From Closterium sp. Naga37s-1 (taxonomy: Eukaryota; Streptophyta; Zygnematophyceae; Desmidiales; Closteriaceae): a stretch of DNA of 64,000 nucleotides. Positions 1 through 10,279 of the stretch are shown here, in pieces; positions within the stretch are counted from its first letter, which is position 1; each line of letters starts with the position of its first letter. The translations under genes and the position numbers were made by a program. Location: contig CANJKZ010000264.1 of assembly GCA_947471745.1 (NCBI GenBank), positions 441,501 through 505,500 on the forward strand, given 5' to 3'. Under the pieces are notes generated by a model, which worked only from the letters and a program-made list of their open reading frames with translations, was not told where the DNA came from and searched no databases.

Positions 1-3000
1 AAACAGCAGCAGTAATAGAGGAATAGGGGCTGGTTCTAGTGGCAGTGGGCGCAACAGCGGCATGGGTAACGGTACCAGCAATAGCAGCAGCGGCAGTAAC
101 AGCAGCAGCAATTTTGCAAGCAGCAGTGTTACAGGTGGCAATAATGTTACAGGTAGTATCAACGTTACAAGCGGTGGCAATTTAAGCACTGGTAGCAGCA
201 ATGGCAGCAGAAACGAGGCCAGCAGCAGCACCAACAACGACACTGACAACAGCAGAAGCAGTGACAATGACAGTGACAGCAGTGGCAGCAGCGTTGGTAC
301 AGTGTCGGTGGGTGTGCTGGCCATTGTGGTTGTTGGCAGCGTCTTCTCTTCTCTCTTCCTACTTCTAGCCATCTTCCTCTGCCTGCGGCATCAGCAGAAG
401 CAGAGAGAGAGGAGGGAGAACAACGAGGAGGAGAGACAGGGAGGATCAAGCACAAGAGAAAAAGGACGGTTCTGGCAGAAGCCGAGTCAGCGCTGGTGGC
501 AATGGGCTAGGAACAGGACAATTCATGCCGACCCCGAGACTGCCTCTCAGCAGCACAACAATCACGCCAGCAGAAACAAGATCTCACTGACCCTGGCCTC
601 TTCCCCCTCCGATGCACCTCGCCGCTTCACCTTTGCTCAGCTACGCAGTGCAACAGACGGGTTCTCTCAGGCGAATAAGATCGGAGAGGGGGCTTTTGGG
701 ACAGTCTACCGTTCACTTGCCATTCCTGATGCTGATTTACGACGTGCCACGTCAGCAAGCAGGAGAGGAAAGGACGCAGCAGCTTCTAGGAAGGGGGTGG
801 AAGATGAGCAGCGAATTGAGGAGTTGTGGGCGGTGAAGAGGGCGAAGAGGGGGAGCATGGGACCAGGAGGGGCGTTCGAGCGAGAGGTGAGTTCGTGGGT
901 GTGGCATATCTCGCAATCTGGAGCATTGTTTCACTCTTAACCGTGTGTACAGTTTCCAGAAAGCAACCCAGCAGTGCGGTTTCTGTTGGTGAGCCACTTT
1001 TTCAAATGCGGTTCTATGGTGTTCCATGCGATTCCATGCGGTTCCCCCCGCCAGGTGCGGACCATCTGGCGTTTGAACCACCGCAGTTTGGTGTCTCTCA
1101 TTGGGTGGTGTGCGGAGCAAGGAGAGCAGCTGCTGGTGTATGAGTTTGTGCCCAACGGCAACCTCTATGAAGCCCTGCATGGTACGTACTGGCTTAGAAG
1201 TGAAGGAAGTGTGTGGGAGAGGAAGTGCGTGTGTGATGGGGATGGAAGTGCATCAGAGGCTGGTGTGCAGAGCAAGGGGAGCAGCTGCTGGTGTACGAGT
1301 TTGTGCCTAATGGCAACCTCTATGAAGCTCTGCATGGTGCGTGTGATGTGAGATTGGAGGTGAAAAGAGTGTGTGTGATGGGAATGGCAGAGCATGACAG
1401 GATGGTGTGTGGAGCAAGGGGAGCAGCTACTGGTGTATGGATTCGTGCTCACCAGTACAATCAGTTCGAGTTTGAGGCTGTCTGGTGCACATGCGGATGC
1501 AATAGGCCCCACATCTCTCCATCTCTCACGCACTGCATGATCTTTTCAAATTCTCAAACGTCTAGGCATGTGGGCGCAGTAGCCCCCCCCCTTGTCTCTC
1601 ACGCACCTTATCATGCTGCTCCATCGTGGATGCGGCTAACGTAGCGGCTGGTGTACATGAGTCGTTCTCAGTGGCACTCTATTTATCTCAACGAGCCTCT
1701 GCGTGGTATATTCATGACATGTCTTGAGGTGTTCAACAGAGAAACAACTTCTGAAACACTACAGCCATCTCTTCCTGTGCCCTCCACCCCCCCACCTTTC
1801 CCTCTTTTCCCCGCCCACACAGACCTCTCCCGCCCACCGCTTTCCTTTCTCCAACGTGTCCACATCGCACTGGGCATCGCGCGTGCTCTGCACTACATAC
1901 ACGAGCAGGTCAGCTTGTGTAGAGTTAGCAGGTCAATTCACCTTGTTTCCTGTTGAGTCGACTCAAAATCACCTTGATGTTGCCTATGAGCTGCTGCTCT
2001 ACATACACGAAGAGGTCAGCTTGCGCTGATTCCTTCTGAGTTGATTCAGATTTCAACTCGGCCCCTATTCCCTGTTCCTCTCCTCCGTTGCAGGCACGGG
2101 ATCGCATGCTCCACAGAGATGTCAAGTCGCTCAACATTCTGCTCACAGCAGAGCTGCAGGTTAGACACAGCCGAGCTGCAGGTTAGATACAGCAGAGCTG
2201 CAGGTTAGACACAGCAGAGCTGCAGGTTAGACACAGCAGAGCTGCAGGTTAGACACAGCCGAGCTGCAGGTTAGATACAGCAGAGCTGCAGGTTAGACAC
2301 AGCAGAGCTGCAGGTTAGACACAGCAGAGCTGCAGGTTAGACACAGCAGAGCTGCAGGTTAGACACAGCCGAGCTGCAGGTGAGAGACAGCAGAGGCATA
2401 GATAGCACCGAGCAGAGCTACTGGTCTTGAGACGTCTCAAAACCTGCTGCTCCACAGAGACGTCAAGTCGCTCGACATACTTCTCACTGCAGAGCTGCAG
2501 GTACTACACTAATATTATTCTAACAATACAACCTTACGAATTATCAGCCAGTTATTAATTTTTGAAGAACCAATGCATTTCTGATAAAGTGCTAGAGGGG
2601 GGTCAATCCAGTGTGCATCTTTCCTGCTCCTCCCTTTCCTTTTCTCATTCACTCCCTCGCCCCACTCCCTCCCATCAGCCGAAGCTGTCTGACTTTGGCC
2701 TCTCCCGCATGTTGAAAGGAGGAGAAGCGAACTTCTTCACGCACGGGCTGTCAGGCACAAGAGGCTACCTGGAGTTATTTTCCCCCATATTCTCCCTTGG
2801 CCCCTTGTCCCTCTGACCCCCTGCTTCCCTTGCCCCGCTTGTCCCTCCTTCCTGCCCCCAGCCCAAGCTGTCTGATTTCGGCCTATCCCGCATGTTGGAA
2901 GGAGGAGAAGCGAGCTTCTTCACACATGGGCTGTCAGGCACGAGGGGATATCTGGACCCGGAGTTCATCACCACACACCGCGCCTCCACCAAGACCGATG

Positions 3001-4548
3001 TGTACAGGTTAGTGACCCATTTCCTCCCGTGTAGGGGTCAGCTGCCCCTCTCCTCGTGTGCCGGGGTCAGCTGCCCCTGCTTTCCTGCCTAGACTAGACC
3101 TATCTCTGTCAGGCACGAGGGGCTATCTGGACCCTGAGCTCATCACCACACACCGCACCTCCACCAAGACAGGCGTGTACAGGTCAGCTGCCCTTGCTCT
3201 CTTACGTAAGCGATTCTGTGCACCACGAGGGGGTATCTGGGTGCTGAGTTTATCACCACCCACCCACTGCCCTTAAGCGCTTCCTGCTGCGCCCTCACAT
3301 GCGCTTCACTCTCCCCACCCCTCTTTCCCCCCTTTCCCCCCCACCAGCTTCGGTGTTGTTCTCCTAGAGCTCCTCACCGGTCAGCGCCCCTTGCTCTACG
3401 TTTCACCCCCAGCCGTTGCTGCTGCGCCACAGCCAGCTCACGCTTCTGTAGGTGCGTTGGCAGCAGCAGGGGGGCAAGCAGGTCAAACAGCCGCAACAGC
3501 AGCAACACTAGCAAAGGCACCAGCAGCAGTAGGCTCTCTACACAGTGAAGCAGTTGAAGCAGCAGTGGAAAGAGAAGCAGCAAACGATGCTACGGAGCAG
3601 TGCAGCCTGGAATGCAGTACCCAGGCCCCTGCAAACCCATACACTAACACAGAACCACCCGGCTTACCTTCAGGAGAGGACCACTCAGCAATAACTGCTG
3701 CCCATACCACCGCCCCACCTTCATGCAGACCACGCTCTGCTGTAGTACTCACCACCACTCTCCCCTGCAACAACAGCTCTGCGGCACCGAATATCACCTG
3801 GCCTCAGGAAACATGCGAAGCACTCTCAGAGATCGTACCAGCTGAGGATCAGATCTTTCAAATCCCGGTGGGAGCACATGCGAGGGCAGCTTCCACGAAA
3901 CTTCTTCTTGAAGATCCTTCTCTGGGTGCCTCTAGTAACCAGTCCTTCGGTGTTACCACTCTTGCTGACTGGGCTCACCGCATGCTCTCCCACGGCCACC
4001 TGGCAGATATTGTCGATCCCCGCATGCCATGTCAGCAGCCCGAATTTCCGCCTCAGCTGGCTGAGATTGCTGACGTGGCAGTGTTGTGCACGGACCCGAT
4101 TGGTTACCGCAGGCCTGGTATGGGATCTGTGTGCTCGCGTCTGGAGGCCATTCTTCACTCCCTCACTCCAACACCCACCATGCCTCACCACCATCCCCTT
4201 TATCAGCTCACTTCTTTACCAGCCACAGCACCATCTACTGGTGTTACCTCCACTGTAGCAGCTTTGTCTGGTGAGGAGTGTGGACGTTCCGGGGCCTACA
4301 GCACAGATGATCAGATTTGTCAGGGCAGCAGCAACAGCAGCGGGCGCAGCAGCCGTGGCAGTGCTGTTTATGTGAGTCCCAGTGCACATGCCAAGTTCCA
4401 GGGACTTGGTGTGAACCATGAGATGGGAGGACTTGGTGTGAATTATGAAATGGGACCTGGTATGGGCAGCAGCTCTATCCACAGCAGCAGCCAGGGCAGC
4501 AGCAGCTGTGGAAGCAGTATTGGAAGCACAGCACCACTGAACCCATAA
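1..4548 (+). CDS. Receptor-like protein kinase, 5'-truncated by the window edge
   Basis: Membrane-anchored Ser/Thr receptor-like kinase. Exons by splice sites and phase: <1-886, 1055-1181, 1823-1908, 2094-2159, 2862-3007, 3348-4548 (stop TAA 4546-4548). The frame is open to base 1, so the true start lies upstream. In order: a Ser/Asn/Gly-rich extracellular stretch; one membrane segment (VSVGVLAIVVVGSVF, about 300-380) followed by basic residues; glycine loop GEGAFGTVYR; lysine in WAVKRAKR; catalytic loop HRDVKSLNILL; DFGLSRM; GTRGYLDPEF; SFGVVLLELLTG; C-terminal LADWAHRMLSHGHLADIVDPRM. The key catalytic residues are present, so it should be active. About 150 residues of low-complexity sequence are inserted after LLTGQRP. 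No ligand-binding domain is visible. Introns hold partial copies of exons 2, 3, 4 and 5. The gene converges on the SHMT gene 214 bp away. Confidence 0.9.
1262..1470 (+). repeat. Two downstream partial copies of kinase exon 2 (donor side)
   Basis: After the intact exon 1055-1181, the 3' half of that exon recurs at about 1262-1337 (GEQLLVYEFVPNGNLYEALHG-like, again followed by a GTGCGT donor) and, more decayed, at about 1400-1460. Copies lack the 5' part and an acceptor, so they should stay intronic. Confidence 0.8.
1953..1966. repeat. Palindrome TTGAGTCGACTCAA (TCGA centre)
   Basis: Perfect 14-bp palindrome in a kinase intron. A 25-bp direct repeat containing the end of exon 3 and its donor flanks it, at 1893-1917 and 1999-2023, with two differences. 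Confidence 0.85.
2151..2392 (+). repeat. 22-bp minisatellite made of an exon/intron junction, 11 copies
   Basis: The unit GAGCTGCAGGTTAGACACAG plus two bases repeats 11 times in tandem. The first unit contains the real end of the catalytic-loop exon (codons for AELQ) and its GTTAGA donor at 2160, so every unit repeats the donor site. Variants with CC and GATAC occur in a spaced pattern, hinting at higher-order duplication. Confidence 0.92.
2427..2440. repeat. Palindrome TTGAGACGTCTCAA (ACGT centre)
   Basis: Perfect 14-bp palindrome lying between the intact catalytic-loop exon (2094-2159) and its partial copy (2443-2500). Confidence 0.85.
2443..2500 (+). repeat. Partial copy of the kinase catalytic-loop exon
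   Basis: Encodes LLHRDVKSLDILLTAELQ followed by a GTACTA donor, a diverged copy of 2094-2159 in which the loop Asn is replaced by Asp. It starts directly after the palindrome at 2427-2440. No acceptor with the right phase precedes it, so it is probably not used. Confidence 0.8.
2679..2771 (+). repeat. Upstream partial copy of the DFG exon (acceptor side)
   Basis: Has a CAG acceptor and encodes PKLSDFGLSRMLKGGEANF and on to GYL, then departs from the exon with no donor. It is the 5' part of the intact exon 2862-3007. Confidence 0.85.
3108..3262 (+). repeat. Two downstream partial copies of the DFG exon (donor side)
   Basis: 3108-3182 repeats SGTRGYLDPELITTHRTSTK and ends at a GTCAGC donor; about 3217-3262 is a third, more decayed copy. 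Both lack the 5' half of the exon. Confidence 0.8.
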
Positions 4549-4762
4549 GAATGATTCTCATGGTCTTGGGAGTCAAAAACATTAGTGAACATTGCCTCTG
4601 CATTCCATCAATGCTCTGTATTTGTGTCCTTTCGTTGCACAGGTTAGACTTTGAGATCTTTTAACATGAAAAACAAATGTAACAAGGTGTCACCATGTAA
4701 GATAAACAATGGGATGAAACAAAAATGGGGGAAAAGGCAAAACCCCCCTTTTAACGAGGAGA

Positions 4763-7700
4763 CTATGAGGTGTATCGCATGGTACCCTTCTCAAAGCCAA
4801 TTGTGGGGAACTGCTTCGCGAACTCCTCTACGTTATGCTTCAACCCCGCAATCGCCTCCTTGATCTTGTCGTTTGTGTCCACGGTGGTGCGGAAATCCTT
4901 CAGCTTAGGTCCTGCAAATATTGAAGATTCCATAAGGTAGTGTCAGGGTCACTTTCAGCAAGTGTATCAGGAACTTGACCAAAGAAACAGAGAGCATATG
5001 TGACCTAATCATGCTGCATGAAATATGGTGCTGTGTCTGACGCAAACCCCAGACAGCATGGGGTGCCATGGCATGGCATGTGTGGCATGTATGGCATGGC
5101 ATAGCATGGCATGGCATGGCATGGTGTGCATGGAATGGCATGGCATGGTGTGCATGGAATGGCATGGTATGCATGCCATGGCATGGCATGACACGGCATG
5201 GCATGTGTGGCATGGCATGGCATGTACCTGAGAGGGCCTTAGCATCCACTGCAATCTTGACAGCCTGGTCGAAGAAATCAGCCACCTTCTCAAAGTCCTC
5301 CTCTGTGAAGCCTCTTGAGGTGAGGGCGGGTGTTCCTGTAAGGGAGAGAAGGGCACGAAATGGCATGGACGAGAAATAATTAGCATCATTGGATTGGAAG
5401 GTGGAGTAACACCCTCTTATCTCAGATCCCTCCTCCACATATCCCTGTAAAATGAGGGTAGATGTTTCATGACGAGCAAAGAATTGGGTTGGGGCCAGGA
5501 ACCTCCACTGCATGATTTGTGCACCATACTTAATTCAGTGCAGCACTTACCCATTCGCACACCGCCAGGCACCATGGCGGAGACATCGCCCGGGACTGTG
5601 TTCTTATTGGCTGCGATGTGAGCCAGCTCCATCACCCGCTCCACTCGCGACCCGTCCACTCCCTGGACTCGTGGCAGCAGGGGAGGGAAGGGGCAGGATT
5701 TATGGAGCTATGGAACATGGACCAGAACTGGAAAGTGTGAAAGTAGGGATTCAAAACTGCTTTGCTCTCTTCAGTCATAAAAATCGTAACTCCATTCTCT
5801 CTACATACCTTGCTCTTGAGGTTCACAAGAACCAGGTGGTTGTCCGTGCCGCCTGATACCAGGTCATACCCACGATCTTGCAGGGCCTGACGGGCCAACG
5901 GGGAAAAAGGGTGGACACGAGAGTCAGAGCCAGGACACTTGCTGATGATGCGTGTGCATGCCAGGGGGGTGTGAGGGTGTGTGCGACTTTAGTGGTTAAC
6001 GAAGGAACGATTGAATCTATGCAGCTGCGAATGTGCTTGTTTGTGCGTGTGAGGGGGTGTGACAGCAAGTGTGCATGTGTCTACCAGCATTGCGAAGAAA
6101 ATGAGACAGAGGGGTTGGGGATGGAAGCAGAAGCGGGGGCTGGGCAGGGGGGGTGGGGAGGGTCGTTATGACAGGGTGGGAGAATAAAAGCAAACAATTG
6201 TGCAGGCAATTTAGAGAGAAGGCGGGTGTGGAGTGGGTACCTTGGCGAAGCGAGCGCTGTTAGACATGACCTGCTGCTGGTATCGCTTGAACTCCTCTGA
6301 GGCCGCCTGTTGCCATGTGAGGGGCGGCGGAGAGGGAGGAAACATAGCATCATCAGTTCCACTGTCGACCCTATTGTAGCCCAGTGTCATACACGTGTTG
6401 GCTTGCGCCTTCGCCAGTAGTTGTAAGGGGTATGTGAAAGTACGCTACATGGTTGGGGGCTGTGAAGAGGCCAGTTATGGTACAGTTGTGCTGTGTGGTT
6501 GGGTGATTGCGCTGCCTTACATCGCTACCAGCAAGAACGCACCTGCTTGAGTGCGACAGCGAGGCCGGTGATGGTGTGGTTGTGGGGGCCGCCCTGGTGG
6601 CCTGGGAACACAGCGAAGTTGATCTTGTCCTCCAAGTCGTACATGATCTGCGAGGGGGTGAGTGACACAAACGAAGGTGGCATAAGCAAAGAGGACGAAG
6701 TGGGCGAGACCACCACATACCGCCACCGCAGAGGTCTAGGAGCCCTGGAGTTGATAGACTTTTAAATCGTGAAGGAATGGAAAGGGAGGGTTGGCACTGA
6801 CAGACTGGGTGTGAAGGAATCAGAGGACACTGGGGGAAGTGAATGAGAAGCAGGTGCTCTTGTGCCTGTAAGCAGAATCAAAAGTCTTGAATTTCGTCAG
6901 CCCGGTTGTAAAACAAGGTGACTCTCAGTCAGTCGACCATTGTTTCATAACACCCTTCTCTGTTTGAGTGAATTTAAACATTTTCTTACGCATTCCTTTG
7001 CTCCCCCACCACAATATCTACTCTCGCCTAATCCTGCAAACCCCCCCACCCCCCCCACCAACATCATCTCTGCCATGTGCTACATTCATACTCGCTATAA
7101 GCTCACCTCCTTGCCGTTCTTGTCGGTCTCCTTGACTCCCTTGCGGTAGAAGATCATGGCGCCACGTGGCCCTCGGAGGGACTTGTGAGTGGTGGTGGTG
7201 ACCACGTCAGCATAGTCGAAGGGCGATGGCACCACTCCTGCTGCCACGAGGCCACTGATGTGTGCCATGTCAGCAAGCAGAATCGCGCGCTGCTGGTCCG
7301 CGACCTGGAAAAATAACCGGTAAAATGGGAGGAAGGGAAATCAGGGAGGCACGAACGGACGGTGAATACCACTCCGCAAGAAATCATGGCAAAATACTAT
7401 GTTTGCCATGCATTCGACTCCTCCTTTGCTCGAACGCTTAAAATTCGTATCTTAACCTTCACAGCCTTCACTCGCTCTCACCTTGCGCATGCGCGGGTAG
7501 TCGTAGTGGCGCGAGTACGCGCTGGCGCCCGCCACAATGAGCTTCGGGCGGAACAGCTTCGCGGTCTTCTCCATCTGCGGGCGCAGCGAGAGGGCGGGAG
7601 ACGAGTCCAAGGCCACAGAGGGGATGGACGAGGAAATACATGAGGAAGCCAAGCATGGGAGAACACGCGGGGAAGGAACAGATTCGCCAGAAGATTACAA

Positions 7701-9388
7701 TGCAGATGAAGCCTAGCGGCAAGCGTGTGGCCGAACAGCGAGCAGCGAGGTCGCGCGGATGCACTGTATGCCGTAGGCAAGCCTCGCAAACGGACAAGCA
7801 CGTACCGTGTCGTAGTCAATGAGGCCGGTGGTCTCGTCGAGGCGGTAGGGCATGGTTTCGAAGTAAATAGAGACGGCGGAGATCTTCTTGGTGTCCGTCT
7901 GGTAGCCGTGCGACAGGTGGCCGCCGTGCGGCAGGTCCAGCGCCATGATGCGCTCGTGCGGCTTCAGCAGCGCCGTGTACACCTGGAAGTTGGCGGGCGA
8001 GCCCGACAGCGACTGCACGTTTACTGGTTAAGAAAAAAAAGCGGGGGGAGGAGGGACAGAACGGGAAGAGATAATATAGACGCTAAGATGCAAGTATTTG
8101 AAAGTGATGGCCCGCACAGGGATTGAACTGCTCTGCCACGGGCAGGTAGACAGTGCCATGCTCAAAAGCCTCAAACAGAGTAAATTGAATTCGTTCGCAT
8201 GGAATTGAGGCTTACCTCCCCACTTGGCTGGGTCCAGCCGGAATGCCTCCAGAGCGCGCTTCTGGCAGAGAGTCTCAGCCATGTCGATGAACCTGCGAGG
8301 AAGCAGACGGGGAAACAGGATGGGGAAACGTGAGGTGATGCGCTATGCGCATGTGATGCGCGTGAAGAGGATATTATACGCATGTGATGCACGAAGCGCG
8401 AGACTCCAGTACTTCAGGCCCATGTTTGATGAAAATAATGAAAATAAAGGAATGGGTCGGCTCAACGGTATACTAAAAGGTTCACGTGAGGGGTAAAGAG
8501 GAGACTCACTCGTTGCCGCCATAGTAGCGAGCGCCGGGATAGCCTTCGCTGTACTTGTTGGTCATGACGGACCCCACGGCCTCCATCACCGACTGCGACG
8601 TGAAGTTCTCCGACGGAATCAGCTCCAGGCCCTGACCAACGAACAGCAAAAAGCAGCATTTCGTCATAAGGAAAGCACCGTGCCATTTCCCAAACTCTTT
8701 GATCCGAATTTGTGGAATTTCGTCGCGGATTGAAGAGAAACAGATTCACAAAAGCTAGGGCTGTTGGGGTCTGGACGTGCGAGGGACGACGGACCTTCCA
8801 CTGGCGGTTCTTTTCGTGCTCGATGATGTCGTAGATCTCGGGGTCGACGTCTTTAAGAGGCGTGTTGAGTACAACGGGCCACTGCGACAAGCGAAACGAA
8901 TTCGGCGAGAGAAAAAGAAAAAAGGAACAAAAGGGAGCAGAGACGCATACTCAAATTCCGACACAGCAACAATGGCCGACGAATTGTAATAAACTTATGA
9001 GAATTCACAATAACCAACAAGTAGCCGAATGGTGATTGGATGTTGCTCTCAAACAAGTAAGACCAAGCTGGTAAATCTGTACTTACAGAGACGTCTGAGC
9101 GACCCTTGGACTTCTCAATCCAGGCATAGGCCTCGTCATTGGTAGCCTGGAACAGGGAGATAACGGTAAGAATAAGTCGCGGAATTCGCTAAAATGGACA
9201 CAAGCCCTGAGAGCGACTGCAAGCACGACGGATAGCTGAGAAAGAGATTGGCCAGGTCGAAGAATCTTGCTCACCGCATAACCGCGCCGAGCAATGGCAG
9301 TCCAGGGACTGGCAACGGGGTGAACGGCGTTAGTCTGGCAGGCCCTCCTGATGTGACGGCCTAAGTGCCTGACAATCTGCTGAGCCAT
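4763..9388 (-). CDS. SHMT: Serine hydroxymethyltransferase, mitochondrial type
   Basis: PLP enzyme that interconverts serine and glycine with tetrahydrofolate; in plants the mitochondrial form works with glycine decarboxylase in photorespiration. Exons from the start: 9388-9275, 9146-9087, 8881-8795, 8631-8510, 8292-8216, 8023-7806, 7574-7482, 7304-7107, 6647-6543, 6306-6241, 5886-5809, 5662-5551, 5335-5228, 4911-4763; 1587 nt, 528 residues. All junctions are GT-AG and phases agree. The N-terminus [18 protein letters not shown] is Arg-rich without acids, as in a mitochondrial presequence. Landmarks: [42 protein letters not shown], the PLP lysine in [15 protein letters not shown] (about Lys298) and [12 protein letters not shown]. 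Length and motifs are typical and complete. Unlike its neighbours it has no partial exon copies and no palindromes, only a CATGG microsatellite in its last intron. Confidence 0.97.
5061..5224. repeat. CATGG-based microsatellite in the last SHMT intron
   Basis: Irregular array of CATGG and CATGGTGTGCATGGAATGG units between the last two SHMT exons, running almost up to the donor at 5227. It creates open frames on both strands that are not genes. Confidence 0.9.
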
Positions 9389-10279
9389 TTCAGCCGAAAA
9401 CGCAGCTCACTAGATAGAGACGGGAGTTAGGTAATCTAATTCGAGCTGGCGTTCTTCGTGCAGCGCAGAATAATCGGCTCTGCTTGTACGTAAGAAGAAC
9501 GATACTCCTTATGTAGAGGTTTGTTTCTCCTAAACTTGGAGGCGAATCCAATGTCTAGGCGAATGGCTGACTGCCTGATAAAATGGCTATCTTCAAAATG
9601 GTCACGAGTTGCCAAGCCAAATAAATGTAGATGCCAGCCAAACTCGAGGGTCCAGACCAAACCAGAATCCAGCTTCCAGGGACGAATTTGACTGCTTGAT
9701 GATGATCCCAAGGGAGCAGAACTGACTCTGACTAGGCATCCCAATTTGGCGGGCAACTTTTGTGTTGGGACCAGCTGACGAGGCCAGGATCAGCAAATGT
9801 GGCTGTGGACTGATGACGTGGGTACTGGTTGACTTGGCGACACGAGAAGCTGGCCCGTGTCGTGTATCAGTGACGCAGAATCAGCGTGGTTCATGCCATG
9901 TCATCGGTTCAGACACAAGAGTGCCAGCCAAACGCGTGAAACTGCGAATGGTGCTCGCTTTTTAAAGCGACGGGCAACTTTTGGCAGTGTTGGGTTCAGA
10001 AGTTTTTTTTTTGAACCAGGCTTGCCAGCGCGAAAGTGCTGGCTGGCGAAAACCAGGATTTCGTGCGGACACTTTCCATCCGCAGTAACAGTTCGCCAGG
10101 GTTCTGGGGTTTGGGTGGCAAATGTGCACCGTCGCTTTAAGAACCAAGCAGAGGGCCAACTGAATTCCTCAATATAAACAACTCCGCATACATCAAACGA
10201 CTGAGACCTGACGTAGTCATCAACACAAGCTCACTACATAGGCTACCAAACTATTAACATATTCTCACTGCCAGCCAAC
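9389..10279. other. Intergenic: SHMT upstream region and INO80D-like 3' flank
   Basis: No convincing coding sequence. The part next to 9388 must hold the SHMT promoter; no clear TATA box was seen. GGGCAACTTTTG occurs twice (9751-9762 and 9973-9984). A short inverted-repeat element may occupy 9962-10140. Confidence 0.6.
9962..10140. mobile_element. Possible MITE-like element, 179 bp
   Basis: TTAAAGCGACGG at 9962-9973 is exactly inverted at 10129-10140, and the match continues imperfectly inwards. Internal GCCAGC/GCTGGC inversions are also present. There is no coding capacity and no clear target-site duplication. Small non-autonomous DNA transposons look like this, but one pair of 12-bp repeats could be chance. 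Confidence 0.3.

Noticed and set aside
2151-2392. CRISPR-like appearance of a regular short repeat array
   Set aside because: Units are contiguous with no spacers and the sequence is a eukaryotic exon/intron junction.
8100-8160. T-arm-like sequence (GTTCAATCCC on minus) in a SHMT intron
   Set aside because: The stem pairs poorly and no anticodon or D-arm is present at the right distance.
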